DNA of 64,000 nt from NCBI RefSeq assembly GCF_000378505.1, contig NZ_KB900002.1, forward strand, positions 10,564 through 74,563, written 5' to 3'. A program made the position numbers and the translations under genes. Below are positions 33,466 through 42,111 of the stretch, one piece after another. Position 1 is the first letter of the stretch, and every line of letters begins with the position of its first letter. This DNA is from Modicisalibacter luteus DSM 23508 (lineage in GTDB: Bacteria > Pseudomonadota > Gammaproteobacteria > Pseudomonadales > Halomonadaceae). Under the pieces are notes generated by a model that did not search any database, had not been told where the DNA came from, and saw only the letters and a list, made by a program, of their open reading frames with translations.

Positions 33466-34384
33466 CTGCCCGAGAGAAAACACCACTCCTTCCTGTCGCT
33501 CTCCTTCTCTGCTCTGCTGACGGCCTTTGCCCACTCCTCCTTGGCAGACACTCAGGTCGTCATGCTCGGCACGGGTACTCCGGTGCCCAACGGTGAGCGC
33601 GCCGGCGCAGGCGTTGCAGTCATCCATGACGGTGAAGCCTATCTCTTCGACGTGGGTGCCGGCGTCGTCGAGCGCGCCACGCAAGCCGCCGAGAGGCTCG
33701 GCATCGATGCACTGTACCCCACGAACATCGAGCACCTGTTCCTGACCCACCTGCACAGTGACCACGTGCTGGACTACCCGGCGCTGCTGGGCACTTATTG
33801 GTGGCGACGCGAAAACCCGCTGCAGGTCATTGGACCCAAGGGAACACAGGGAATGAGTGAAGGCATGTACCATGCTGGCGGCGGATACCGAGACGCGCCT
33901 GAAGGACAAGAGTCCTGTCACCAATCCCGACGCCGCCTATGCCGAAGTGACCGAATTCGATCAGCCCGGCACGGTCTACGAGACGGAGGATATCCAGGTG
34001 GAAGCCTTCCCCGTTTCCCATGGCGACTGGGACTTGGCCTATGGCTACAAGGTCACCACCCCCGACAAGACCGTGGTGATTTCCGGCGATACCTCGATCA
34101 ACCAGGAAGTGGAGAAACAGGCAGCAGGTGCCGACATTCTGGCCCACGAGGTCATCAGCCGCACGGGCTGGGAGGGCCTACCGAAACAGTGGCAGGACTA
34201 TCATCAGTACACTCATACACTGACAAACGAGTTGGCCGAACTCGCCAACCAGGCCCAGCCGGACCTGTTAGTGCTCACTCACGTACTGCATTACGGCGCC
34301 CCTATCGAGACGGTAGTGGAGGAGATCCAGCGCGACTACAGCGGCGAAGTCCGACTGGCCGACGATCTGGACGTCTATGAGTAG
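33466..34384 (+). pseudogene. Periplasmic metallo-beta-lactamase-fold hydrolase, no start and frameshifted
   Basis: The reading frame from about 33466 shows a signal peptide-like stretch (FLSLSFSALLTAFAHSSLA) without an ATG, then the MBL fold: MLGTGTPVPNGERAG, LFLTHLHSDHVLDYP (HxHxDH zinc motif). At about 33866-33875 the frame shifts, by one extra or two missing bases, and continues as MLAADTETRLKD ... VVISGDTSINQEV (metal Asp) ... LVLTHVLHYGAP. This resembles arylsulfatase/RNase Z-type MBL proteins secreted to the periplasm. Neither half is functional alone. Confidence 0.75.
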
Positions 34385-34478
34385 CGCTGGCCTCCGATAG
34401 CGACAGCCAGCGTCTCAGTTCCTGTTACCGCCCGCCATCCTTCGAGGCGGGCCGTAACTCGGCGGTTCAGGTGCCCAG

Positions 34479-34773
34479 TTATGACGCGTCGAACATGCCG
34501 GCAAACAGCGCGCTGGGCAGGTAGCGCTCGCCGGAGTAATGCCAGCGCAATACCGGTATTTCCGCTGGTGGGCTCGATGATTTCCTTGCCGGCCCTGAGT
34601 AGCCCTTGGCGCTCGGCCTCCCAGACCATGCTCGCGCCGATGCAGCACTTCACCGAATAGGCGGGATTGCGCCCCTCGGTCTTGACCAGCACATTGCCGT
34701 ACCCCAAACGGCCCAGCCGTACCAGCGGCATATTCCCGATGGAAAGGGAGTTATCGTCATAGATGCGTGCCAT
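34479..34773 (-). pseudogene. cysK: Cysteine synthase with a large internal deletion
   Basis: From ATG 34773 the frame gives [20 protein letters not shown] (normally NTPLVRL), [16 protein letters not shown] with the PLP Lys, and [11 protein letters not shown], i.e. the first 80 or so residues of CysK. Immediately afterwards, in another frame, follows [17 protein letters not shown] with a stop at 34479-34481, the C-terminal end of CysK. About 220 codons between are missing. The substitution of Thr by Met in the substrate loop and Cys for Arg after SVKC also suggest relaxed selection. Confidence 0.78.
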
Positions 34774-34897
34774 GCAAGCTCCTGTCATTGTCGTTGAGCC
34801 CGCGGAACGGGACTCCGCCGAGCCACGATACCAGCCTATGCGGGCCTAGGGGCATCATGAACAGAGCGGACCGGACTCCGCCCTTTCTGCCGCGTCC

Positions 34898-36277
34898 TTA
34901 ACGAAGCATCTGTAGGCGGCGCGGCTGCAGTTCATTGAGGCTACTGTCAAAGATCATGGCGATGCGATTCATCAGCAGATGACCTGCCGGGGTCAGCAAC
35001 AGCGCCCCGCGTTGGAGTTCGACCAGGCCATCCTCAGCCAGGGGCTGCAGTGCCACCAGCTCAGGGGCGAAGTAATTGCGAAACACGATGCGATGGCGCC
35101 GTTCGACATCGGCGAAGCGCACCCGTCCTTCGCCCATCAGCCGCCGAATGACATCTTGGCGCAGCAGATCGTCAGCCCCCAGCTCGAACCCCCGCCAGAT
35201 AGGCAGGTCGCCGGCATCCAGGCGGACATAGTAGCGTGGCAGTGCCAAGGCGTTCTGGTAATAGTTGCCGTTGACATGACCGATCGCCCCGGCACCCAGG
35301 CCGATGTGGTCGGCATCGGCCTGGGCGGTGTAGCCCTCCGTGTCGCGCAGTAGCTTGCCGTTGCGCTGGGCGACGGCCAAGGCATCGGTGGGCCAGGCAA
35401 ACTGGCCCATGCCGAGGTGTACGTAGCCCGCTGCCGTCAGTTGCGTCACTCCCGCCCCGAACAGGGCCAGTGCTGCCTCCCGCAAGAGCAGCCCCGCGTC
35501 GCTCGCCAGCAGGCGTCCTGGCTGCGTCTGGGAGTGGCGGTAAAAGCCGATGCGTTCGGGCCGAAGTTCGGTCAGGGCCCTAAGTGCAGCCGACAGACCT
35601 TGGGGAGACTGTCCCGGTAGTCCCAGTATCAGGTCGACTCCCAGGGTCTGGAAGCGCGCCCGCCGAGCCGCATCAACCAGTTCGACCAGGCGATCCACAC
35701 CCAACGAACGATCAATGGCCCGCTGTGCCCGCGGGTCGAGAGCACGGACACCGAAGTTGAGCCGATTGAAGCCCAGTGCGGCCAAGGTAGCCATGCGTTC
35801 GAGGGCGATATTGAGCGGATCGATCTGTAGCGAGACATCCCGCGACGGCCCTTTTTCGAGCCCGAAGTGGCGATGCAGGGTGTTGAGCAGATCGGCCAGT
35901 TGGACATCGGACAGGCAGGTCGGCGTACCGCCACCGATGGAGAGCCGCTCAATGGGCCGGTCATGGTCGTAGAGCGCGCCCTGCAGGGCGATTTCACGCT
36001 TGAGGTACGTGAGGTAACGCGCCGTTGTATCGGGTTCGTGCATAACGATGCCGTCGACCGTGCAGTGACGGCAGCGTCGATGGCAGATCGGCACGTGGAT
36101 ATAGGCTGCCAGCGGCTTGGGGATCGGATCCTCGTTGCTGGCCTGAGCCGCCTGAAGGTAGTCGGCAGCCGAGACGGCTTCGCAAAAGCGAGCCCGCCGC
36201 GGATAGGTAACGTAGCGCGGAGCGGGCTGGTCGTACTTGCCCAGCAGGGCAGGATCGAAACTCGTGGGGCGGTCCAT
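34898..36277 (-). CDS. HemN paralogue lacking the fourth cysteine
   Basis: 459-residue radical SAM protein aligned over its whole length with HemN (start PALLGKYDQPAPRYVTYPRR; LSIGGGTPTCLSDVQLADLL; EGYTAQADADHIGLGAGAIG). The SAM cluster CHRRCRHC is intact (C65, C69, C72), but position 74 is Val where real HemN has the extra Cys needed for coproporphyrinogen decarboxylation. It also shows less conserved surroundings (PICHRRCRHCTVDG). It is therefore unlikely to duplicate HemN; a haem chaperone-like or altered porphyrin role is possible. An FNR-type promoter precedes it. Confidence 0.85.
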   Translation of the reverse strand: MDRPTSFDPALLGKYDQPAPRYVTYPRRARFCEAVSAADYLQAAQASNEDPIPKPLAAYIHVPICHRRCRHCTVDGIVMHEPDTTARYLTYLKREIALQGALYDHDRPIERLSIGGGTPTCLSDVQLADLLNTLHRHFGLEKGPSRDVSLQIDPLNIALERMATLAALGFNRLNFGVRALDPRAQRAIDRSLGVDRLVELVDAARRARFQTLGVDLILGLPGQSPQGLSAALRALTELRPERIGFYRHSQTQPGRLLASDAGLLLREAALALFGAGVTQLTAAGYVHLGMGQFAWPTDALAVAQRNGKLLRDTEGYTAQADADHIGLGAGAIGHVNGNYYQNALALPRYYVRLDAGDLPIWRGFELGADDLLRQDVIRRLMGEGRVRFADVERRHRIVFRNYFAPELVALQPLAEDGLVELQRGALLLTPAGHLLMNRIAMIFDSSLNELQPRRLQMLR

Positions 36278-36307
36278 CTCGTCACCAAAGTGAGCGTGTA
36301 CAGCTTC

Positions 36308-36349
36308 ACTTTAGCGACCGACGCGCCGCCCGGCGTTGATTCAAGTCAC
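36308..36349 (-). promoter_or_regulatory. FNR-type promoter of the hemN paralogue
   Basis: Box TTGAT-tcaa-GTCAC (36336-36349) and TAAAGT as a -10 (36313-36308), again 29.5 bp from the box centre. About 31 bp before the ATG. Confidence 0.55.
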
Positions 36350-36427
36350 GCCGAGACGAGGCATGGCTTGATCTCGGTCAGGCCGAAACCATCAAGGCGG
36401 CATGCAGCAGCCCGGCCACAGGCAGGC

Positions 36428-36613
36428 TCAGGCACTACCGAATACCGCCTGAAAGTCTCTGGCCAATGTTCCTAGGATATTGGTTTCCGAGAGCAGACAG
36501 GCGCAGGGCTCGATCCCGTCAGCGTAGGGCCTGCCCGAGGACAGCGGTTCATTCTCGTCGGGCCAGTAGGGCCGGTCTTCCTGCAAGGAGAGCTCAGGTG
36601 TGCATTTCTTCAT
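36428..36613 (-). CDS. Small acidic protein of unknown function
   Basis: 61 residues from ATG 36613 (MKKCTPELSLQEDRPYW...), with ACGGAGC 7 bp upstream as ribosome site. The open frame extends further upstream but without a better start. It is rich in Glu/Asp/Pro with three Cys (one CAC pair, ADGIEPCACLLSE) and ends in a probable amphipathic helix (ILGTLARDFQAVFG). I do not recognise the family. It is between the hemN paralogue and anr, and has an array of palindromes upstream. Confidence 0.45.
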   Translation of the reverse strand: MKKCTPELSLQEDRPYWPDENEPLSSGRPYADGIEPCACLLSETNILGTLARDFQAVFGSA

Positions 36614-36784
36614 GGCGACGCTCCGTAACGACTGGATAGGGGGCGGCAGGCCGAGGCCAGGCTCACGAGCAGTTTGGATAATGAGCCGCCTTGCTGATGG
36701 CCGGCCTGCCAACGCAGAGCTATCAATGGTTTGCAGGAAGCGTGCCAGCTATTAGCTGACTGAAAAGGCAGGTCTTTTTTGCGG

Positions 36785-36845
36785 ATGGGTAGTAACTACC
36801 CCACACAACCAAGGTAAAAATTACCCTGTTGGGTGAAGTTCACCC
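36785..36845. promoter_or_regulatory. Three nested palindromes, possible operator array
   Basis: GGGTAGT-A-ACTACCC (36787-36801), GGTAA-aaa-TTACC (36813-36825) and GGGTGAA-G-TTCACCC (36831-36845) lie within 61 bp. Bases 36785-36791 read on the minus strand give TACCCAT, a perfect NarL heptamer; 36797-36803 gives TACCCCA. The array is 170-230 bp upstream of the small ORF at 36613. Confidence 0.5.
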
Positions 36846-36977
36846 ACTGTCAGCGTGAAGCGGGAGCGGTGCGGTCTTGCGGAGCGGGATTGCAGTCCAG
36901 GAATCAGGCCTGGCCGGCTACCGGAGCGAACATTGCTCGCTCCGGTACTCGTTTGGGTTGCAGCAGGGATTGGTGGC

Positions 36978-37727
36978 TTACGCCTTGGCAGCCAGGTCGC
37001 CTTCATTGTTGCCGTAGGCCAGCGCCTTTATGGCACAGACATCGACGATCTCGATCTCCTTGCCGGCAATGCTGAGTAGCCCCTGCTCCTCCAGGCGGCG
37101 GAAGGTGCGGCTCATAGTCTCGGGCACCAGGCCCAGGTAATTTCCTAGATCGAGGCGCGACATCGGCAGGCGGAAACGCAGTGCTGACAGGCCACGGTTG
37201 GCGAAGCGCTCGGAAAATTTGAGCAGCACGACGGCCAGGCGCTGCTCGGCAGCACGGCGCGTCAACAGGTGCCCGGTGCTCTGCTCGGCGAGCAGCTCGC
37301 GACTCATGATCCGCACCAGCTGGTGCTGCAGGGTCGGCAGGCGGTCCCCCAGGCTTTCCAGCTCGGCATAGGGTATCTCGCAGACACTGGTCGATTCCAG
37401 GGCGATAGCGGTCGAGGGATGATCGCGCGAGACGATGGCATCCAGGCCGATGACATCACCCGGCAGGTGGAAGCCGGAGATATGCTCGTCGCCGTTGGCC
37501 AGCAGCGTGGATGCTTTCACCGAGCCGGTACGCACCGCAAAGATCGAGTTGAAACGCTGACCGGCCTGGAACAGATAGGCGCCACGGGCGACCGGCTTGC
37601 GACGCTGAACGATGCTGTCCAATTCGCCGATGTCTTCCTTCGACAGGTTATCGGGCAGGCACAGTGAGCGCAGACGGCAATCGTGGCAGTTGCTGCGTGT
37701 TTCACTCAGCGTGGCAATACGGGTCAT
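36978..37727 (-). CDS. anr: Anaerobic regulator Anr/Fnr with [4Fe-4S] oxygen sensor
   Basis: 249-residue Crp/Fnr-family activator. The oxygen-labile cluster ligands are C14, C17 and C23 (NCHDCRLRSLC) and C116 (STSVCEIPYAE), the FNR spacing. The cyclic-nucleotide-fold domain includes FHLPGDVIGLDAI; the helix-turn-helix is LDLGNYLGLVPETMSRTFRRLEEQGL, whose E..SR recognition residues bind TTGAT half-sites. AAGGAG lies 8 bp upstream of ATG. Likely master regulator for the FNR boxes in this window. Divergent from narG, with a 526-bp control region between. Confidence 0.95.
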   Translation of the reverse strand: MTRIATLSETRSNCHDCRLRSLCLPDNLSKEDIGELDSIVQRRKPVARGAYLFQAGQRFNSIFAVRTGSVKASTLLANGDEHISGFHLPGDVIGLDAIVSRDHPSTAIALESTSVCEIPYAELESLGDRLPTLQHQLVRIMSRELLAEQSTGHLLTRRAAEQRLAVVLLKFSERFANRGLSALRFRLPMSRLDLGNYLGLVPETMSRTFRRLEEQGLLSIAGKEIEIVDVCAIKALAYGNNEGDLAAKA

Positions 37728-38026
37728 GGCGAATCTCTCCTTCCTGCGGGGGGCCCCGCAACGTCATGAACATGATGTTACTCAATTCCCGCTTCAGCCC
37801 CGATAGCCCTTTATAGGTAGTCGGGGTGATATTGCGAGGTAAGCACAGGGATTTCCGGCTGCGCGCCGGCATTCTGCAGGCCTCCCCCGCCGTGCATCGG
37901 TAACGGAAGATAGCAATGCCCACGGCCTACCCCGAATGCTTCACGATATGAACAGCAGCCGAAAAAAACGTCCATCGCAGCACTAAAAAATCTTTATAAA
38001 TAGATGATTACCTATCTACCTCCCGC

Positions 38027-38042
38027 TACCTCTTAAGGGGTA
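38027..38042 (+). promoter_or_regulatory. NarL 7-2-7 site upstream of narG
   Basis: TACCTCT-TA-AGGGGTA fits the inverted TACYYMT heptamers. Centre 52 bp upstream of the FNR box centre. Confidence 0.8.
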
Positions 38043-38079
38043 GCCGGCCTACCCCGCCCCTCAGGCCCCACCACGCAAC

Positions 38080-38093
38080 TTGACTGAAATCAA
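38080..38093 (+). promoter_or_regulatory. FNR/ANR box upstream of narG
   Basis: TTGAC-tgaa-ATCAA, nine of ten conserved bases; narG starts 160 bp downstream of it. The -10 at the expected spacing (TAAGGT, 38116-38121) is weak. Confidence 0.75.
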
Positions 38094-38153
38094 AATCGCC
38101 CCGTCACGATCTCCCTAAGGTGATCCCAGTCCACCTACGGGAGGAGGTTCGCC

Positions 38154-38201
38154 ATGGCAAGCCAGCCGATGCACTCATGCCCCCTGGCTCCGGCAACGTG
38201 A
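38154..38201 (+). pseudogene. narK-like start relic (15-codon leader) before narG
   Basis: A good ribosome site (GGGAGGAGG) and ATGGCAAGCCAG lie 53 bp before narG and encode MASQPMHSCPLAPAT then a stop. The first four codons and the upstream layout (NarL site, FNR box, ribosome site, ATG) match the narK1 start ATGGCAAGCCAA at 46585. It looks like the first codons of a deleted narK whose promoter now drives narG; it could also act as a leader peptide. Confidence 0.6.
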
Positions 38202-38253
38202 CCGAGCCGACGACTCCCTGACTCATGACCGGAATCCATCGAGGCAAGACACA

Positions 38254-41200
38254 ATGAGCCATTTTCTCGACCGACTGCAGTACCTGGGCAAGGCCCGCGA
38301 TGCCTTTGCCAATGGCCATGGCGAGACCCGTAGCGAGTCCCGTGACTGGGAAGACGGTTATCGCGCCCGCTGGCAGCACGACAAGATTGTGCGTTCCACG
38401 CATGGCGTGAACTGTACCGGCTCGTGCAGCTGGAAGATCTACGTCAAGAACGGCTTGGTGACCTGGGAAACCCAGCAGACCGACTATCCGCGCACCCGCC
38501 CCGACCTGCCCAACCATGAACCGCGCGGCTGCCCGCGTGGCGCCAGCTATTCCTGGTACCTGTACAGTGCCAACCGACTCAAGTACCCGCTGGTGCGCAA
38601 GCGCCTGATCCAGCTGTGGCGCGAGGCACTGGCCCAGTACATCGATCCGGTACTGGCCTGGGCCTCCATCGTCGAGAACCCCGAGAAGACAGCGCATTAC
38701 AAGAAGGCCCGCGGCATGGGCGGCTTCGTGCGTGCCGACTGGGATGAGCTGGAAACTCTGATCGCGGCGTCCAACGTCTATACCGCCAAGCAGTACGGCC
38801 CCGACCGTATCATGGGCTTCTCGCCGATCCCGGCGATGTCGATGGTCTCCTACGCCGCCGGTGCCCGTTACCTGTCGCTGATCGGTGGGGTGTGCCTGTC
38901 ATTCTACGACTGGTACTGCGACCTGCCACCGGCCTCGCCGATGACCTGGGGCGAGCAGACCGACGTGCCCGAGTCCGCCGACTGGTACAACTCGAACTAC
39001 ATCATTGCCTGGGGCTCCAACGTCCCGCAGACACGTACGCCTGACGCCCACTTCTTCACCGAAGTGCGCTACAAGGGTACCAAGACCGTCGCCATCACCC
39101 CGGACTACGCCGAAGTCGCCAAGCTGTGCGACGAGTGGCTAAGCCCCAAGCAGGGTACCGATGCGGCCCTGGCCATGGCCATGGGCCACGTGATCCTCAA
39201 GGAATTCCACCTCGCCAAGCCCAGCGTCTATTTCACCGACTACGTGCGCCGCTACACCGACATGCCGTTCCTGGTCGAGCTGGAAACCCGTGAGGACGGT
39301 ACTTTCGCACCCGGCCGGCAACTACGTGCCAGCGACTTCGATGCCAACCTGGGCCAGGACAACAATCCCGAGTGGAAGACCGTGGCCTGGGACGAGACCA
39401 GCAACCGTCTGGTGGTGCCGCGCGGCTCCATCGGCTTCCGCTGGGGTGAAGAGGAAGACGGCGAAGGCCGCTGGAACCTCGAGCCGCTCGACGCCGACGG
39501 CAACGAAGTGTCACTGCAACTGTCGCTGGCCGAGAAGCATGACAGCGTCGCCAAGGTCGGTTTCCCCTACTTCGGCGGTATCGCCCACGAGCATTTCAAC
39601 CATGTCGCCGGCAACGACGTGCTCTATCACAACCTGCCGGCAAAGTGCCTGACCCTGGCCAATGGCCGTGAAGTACTGGCGGTGACCGTGTTCGACCTGA
39701 TGGTCGCCAACTACGGCATCGACCGTGGCCTGGGCGCCGAAGGCGAGGATGACGGTGCAACGTCCTATGGTCAGGTGCGTCCGTATACCCCGGCCTGGCA
39801 GGAGCAGATCACCGGCGTACCCGCCGCGCAGGCCATCCGCCTGGCGCGCGAATTCGCCGATACTGCCGACAAGACCCATGGCCGTTCGATGATCATCGTC
39901 GGTGCCGGTATGAACCACTGGTACCACATGGACATGAACTACCGCGGCTTGATCAACATGCTGATCCTGTGCGGTTGTATCGGCCAGAGCGGTGGCGGCT
40001 GGGCACACTACGTGGGCCAGGAGAAGCTGCGTCCGCAGACCGGCTGGACCCCGCTGGCCTTCGGCCTCGACTGGCAGCGTCCGCCGCGTCACATGAACGG
40101 CACCTCGTTCTTCTACAACCACTCCAGCCAGTGGCGCTACGAGAAGCTCGAAGTCAGCGAGCTGCTCTCGCCCATGGCCCGTCGCGAGGACTTCACCGGT
40201 AGCCTGATCGACTTCAACGTGCGCGCCGAGCGCATGGGCTGGCTGCCGTCCGCGCCGCAGCTCGACACCAACCCGCTGCAACTTGCCGAAGCTGCGCGCG
40301 TGGCAGGCGTCGACCCGGCCGACTATGTGGTTGCCCAGCTCAAGAGTGGCAACCTGCGCTTTGCCGCCGAGGACCCGGATAGCCCCCAGAACTTCCCGCG
40401 TAACATGTTCGTGTGGCGTTCCAACCTGCTCGGCAGCTCCGGCAAGGGCCACGAGTACATGCTCAAGTACCTGCTGGGGACCAAGCATGGCCTGCAGGGC
40501 AAGGACCTGGGCGACATGGGCGGCGCGCTGCCCGAGGAAGTCACCTGGCGTGAGGACGCCCCGGAAGGCAAGGTCGACCTGCTGGTGACCCTGGATTTCC
40601 GCATGTCCACCACCTGCCTGTACTCCGACGTGGTGCTGCCGACGGCGACCTGGTACGAGAAGGACGACCTCAACACCTCGGACATGCACCCGTTCATCCA
40701 CCCGCTGACCGCAGCCACCGACCCGGCCTGGGAAGCGCGCAGCGACTGGGACATCTACAAGGGCATCGCCAAGGCCTTCTCGAAGGTGTGTGTCGGCCAT
40801 CTGGGCCAGGAAACCGACATCGTCACCCTGCCCATGCAGCACGACTCCCCGGCCGAGCTGGCTCAGGCCGAGGTCAAAGACTGGAAGAAAGGCGAGTGCG
40901 AGCCGATCCCCGGCAAGACCATGCCGCACCTGATCGCGGTGCAGCGTGACTACCCGGCGACCTACGAGCGCTTCACCTCGGTCGGTCCGCTGCTCGACAC
41001 CCTGGGCAACGGCGGCAAGGGCATCAACTGGCAGACCCAGTCCGAGGTCGAGCTGCTCGGCAAGCTCAATCAGCGCAAGACCGAAGGACCGGCCGCAGGC
41101 CGTCCGAAGATCGAGACGGCGATCGATGCCGCCGAGATGATCCTGACATTGGCTCCCGAGACCAACGGCAACGTGGCGGTCAAGGCGTGGAATGCGCTGT

Positions 41201-42021
41201 CTAAGATCACCGGTCGCGAGCACTCTCACCTGGCGCTGCCCAAGCACGAGGAGAAGATCCGCTTCCGCGACATCGTCGCGCAGCCACGCAAGATCATCTC
41301 CAGCCCGACCTGGTCAGGCCTCGAGGATGAGCACGTGTCGTACAACGCGGGCTATACCAACGTCCACGAGCTGATTCCGTGGCGTACCGTGACCGGCCGT
41401 CAGCAGTTCTATCAGGATCACGCCTGGATGCGTGCCTTCGGCGAGAGCCTGCTGGTCTACCGTCCGCCGATCAACACCAAGGCGATGACCGGCCTGAAAG
41501 AGCACAAGAGCAACGGCAATCCGGAGATCGCGCTGAACTGGATCACCCCGCACCAGAAGTGGGGTATCCACTCTACCTACAGCGACAACCTGCTAATGCT
41601 GACGCTGTCGCGCGGTGGCCCCATCGTCTGGCTGTCCGAGGACGATGCGCGCTCCATCGGCGTGGAGGACAACGACTGGATCGAGCTGTACAACGCCAAC
41701 GGTGCGGTCGCCGCCCGGGCGGTGGTTAGCCAGCGGGTCAAGAACGGCATGGCGATGATGTACCACGCCCAGGAGCGCATCGTGAACGTGCCCGGGTCAG
41801 AGGTGACCGGCACTCGTGGCGGTATCCACAACTCGGTGACCCGCGTATGTCCCAAGCCGACCCACATGATCGGCGGCTACGCCCAGCTGTCCTACAGCTT
41901 CAACTACTACGGGACCGTGGGCTCCAACCGTGACGAGTTCGTCATCGTGCGCAAGATGCACCATGTCGACTGGCTGGACGGCGAGGGCAACGACAGCGTG
42001 CAGGAGAAAGTCGAAGGCTGA
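38254..42021 (+). CDS. narG: Respiratory nitrate reductase alpha subunit NarG
   Basis: 1255 residues, the normal length. Catalytic Mo-bis-MGD subunit of membrane-bound nitrate reductase, facing the cytoplasm. The vestigial Tat-like start SHFLDRLQYL is present; the FS0 cluster ligands are the His/Cys of HGVNCTGSCSW and the Cys of PRGCPRG; the Mo ligand Asp lies in the WYNSNYI region (about 240-260 in full-length context). GAGG is 9 bp before ATG 38254. Unlike the usual narGHJI operon, narG stands alone and ends in a strong terminator; narHJI is 7.7 kb downstream. Controlled by NarL and FNR sites. Confidence 0.97.
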   Translation: MSHFLDRLQYLGKARDAFANGHGETRSESRDWEDGYRARWQHDKIVRSTHGVNCTGSCSWKIYVKNGLVTWETQQTDYPRTRPDLPNHEPRGCPRGASYSWYLYSANRLKYPLVRKRLIQLWREALAQYIDPVLAWASIVENPEKTAHYKKARGMGGFVRADWDELETLIAASNVYTAKQYGPDRIMGFSPIPAMSMVSYAAGARYLSLIGGVCLSFYDWYCDLPPASPMTWGEQTDVPESADWYNSNYIIAWGSNVPQTRTPDAHFFTEVRYKGTKTVAITPDYAEVAKLCDEWLSPKQGTDAALAMAMGHVILKEFHLAKPSVYFTDYVRRYTDMPFLVELETREDGTFAPGRQLRASDFDANLGQDNNPEWKTVAWDETSNRLVVPRGSIGFRWGEEEDGEGRWNLEPLDADGNEVSLQLSLAEKHDSVAKVGFPYFGGIAHEHFNHVAGNDVLYHNLPAKCLTLANGREVLAVTVFDLMVANYGIDRGLGAEGEDDGATSYGQVRPYTPAWQEQITGVPAAQAIRLAREFADTADKTHGRSMIIVGAGMNHWYHMDMNYRGLINMLILCGCIGQSGGGWAHYVGQEKLRPQTGWTPLAFGLDWQRPPRHMNGTSFFYNHSSQWRYEKLEVSELLSPMARREDFTGSLIDFNVRAERMGWLPSAPQLDTNPLQLAEAARVAGVDPADYVVAQLKSGNLRFAAEDPDSPQNFPRNMFVWRSNLLGSSGKGHEYMLKYLLGTKHGLQGKDLGDMGGALPEEVTWREDAPEGKVDLLVTLDFRMSTTCLYSDVVLPTATWYEKDDLNTSDMHPFIHPLTAATDPAWEARSDWDIYKGIAKAFSKVCVGHLGQETDIVTLPMQHDSPAELAQAEVKDWKKGECEPIPGKTMPHLIAVQRDYPATYERFTSVGPLLDTLGNGGKGINWQTQSEVELLGKLNQRKTEGPAAGRPKIETAIDAAEMILTLAPETNGNVAVKAWNALSKITGREHSHLALPKHEEKIRFRDIVAQPRKIISSPTWSGLEDEHVSYNAGYTNVHELIPWRTVTGRQQFYQDHAWMRAFGESLLVYRPPINTKAMTGLKEHKSNGNPEIALNWITPHQKWGIHSTYSDNLLMLTLSRGGPIVWLSEDDARSIGVEDNDWIELYNANGAVAARAVVSQRVKNGMAMMYHAQERIVNVPGSEVTGTRGGIHNSVTRVCPKPTHMIGGYAQLSYSFNYYGTVGSNRDEFVIVRKMHHVDWLDGEGNDSVQEKVEG

Positions 42022-42049
42022 AGCTAGCCATCACACCAACCACCAACGA

Positions 42050-42081
42050 ATCGCCCCGCTGATTGCGGGGCGATTTTTTTA
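42050..42081 (+). terminator. Rho-independent terminator of narG
   Basis: ATCGCCCCGC-tgatt-GCGGGGCGAT followed by a run of T, 28 bp after the narG stop. It shows that narG is not co-transcribed with narHJI. Confidence 0.93.
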
Positions 42082-42111
42082 TTGCTATCAGCTAACCAGA
42101 ATTCTGTTTCC

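Noticed and set aside
39511-41247. A 578-residue minus-strand frame opposite narG
   Set aside because: Shadow of narG; low-complexity composition, no recognisable motif.
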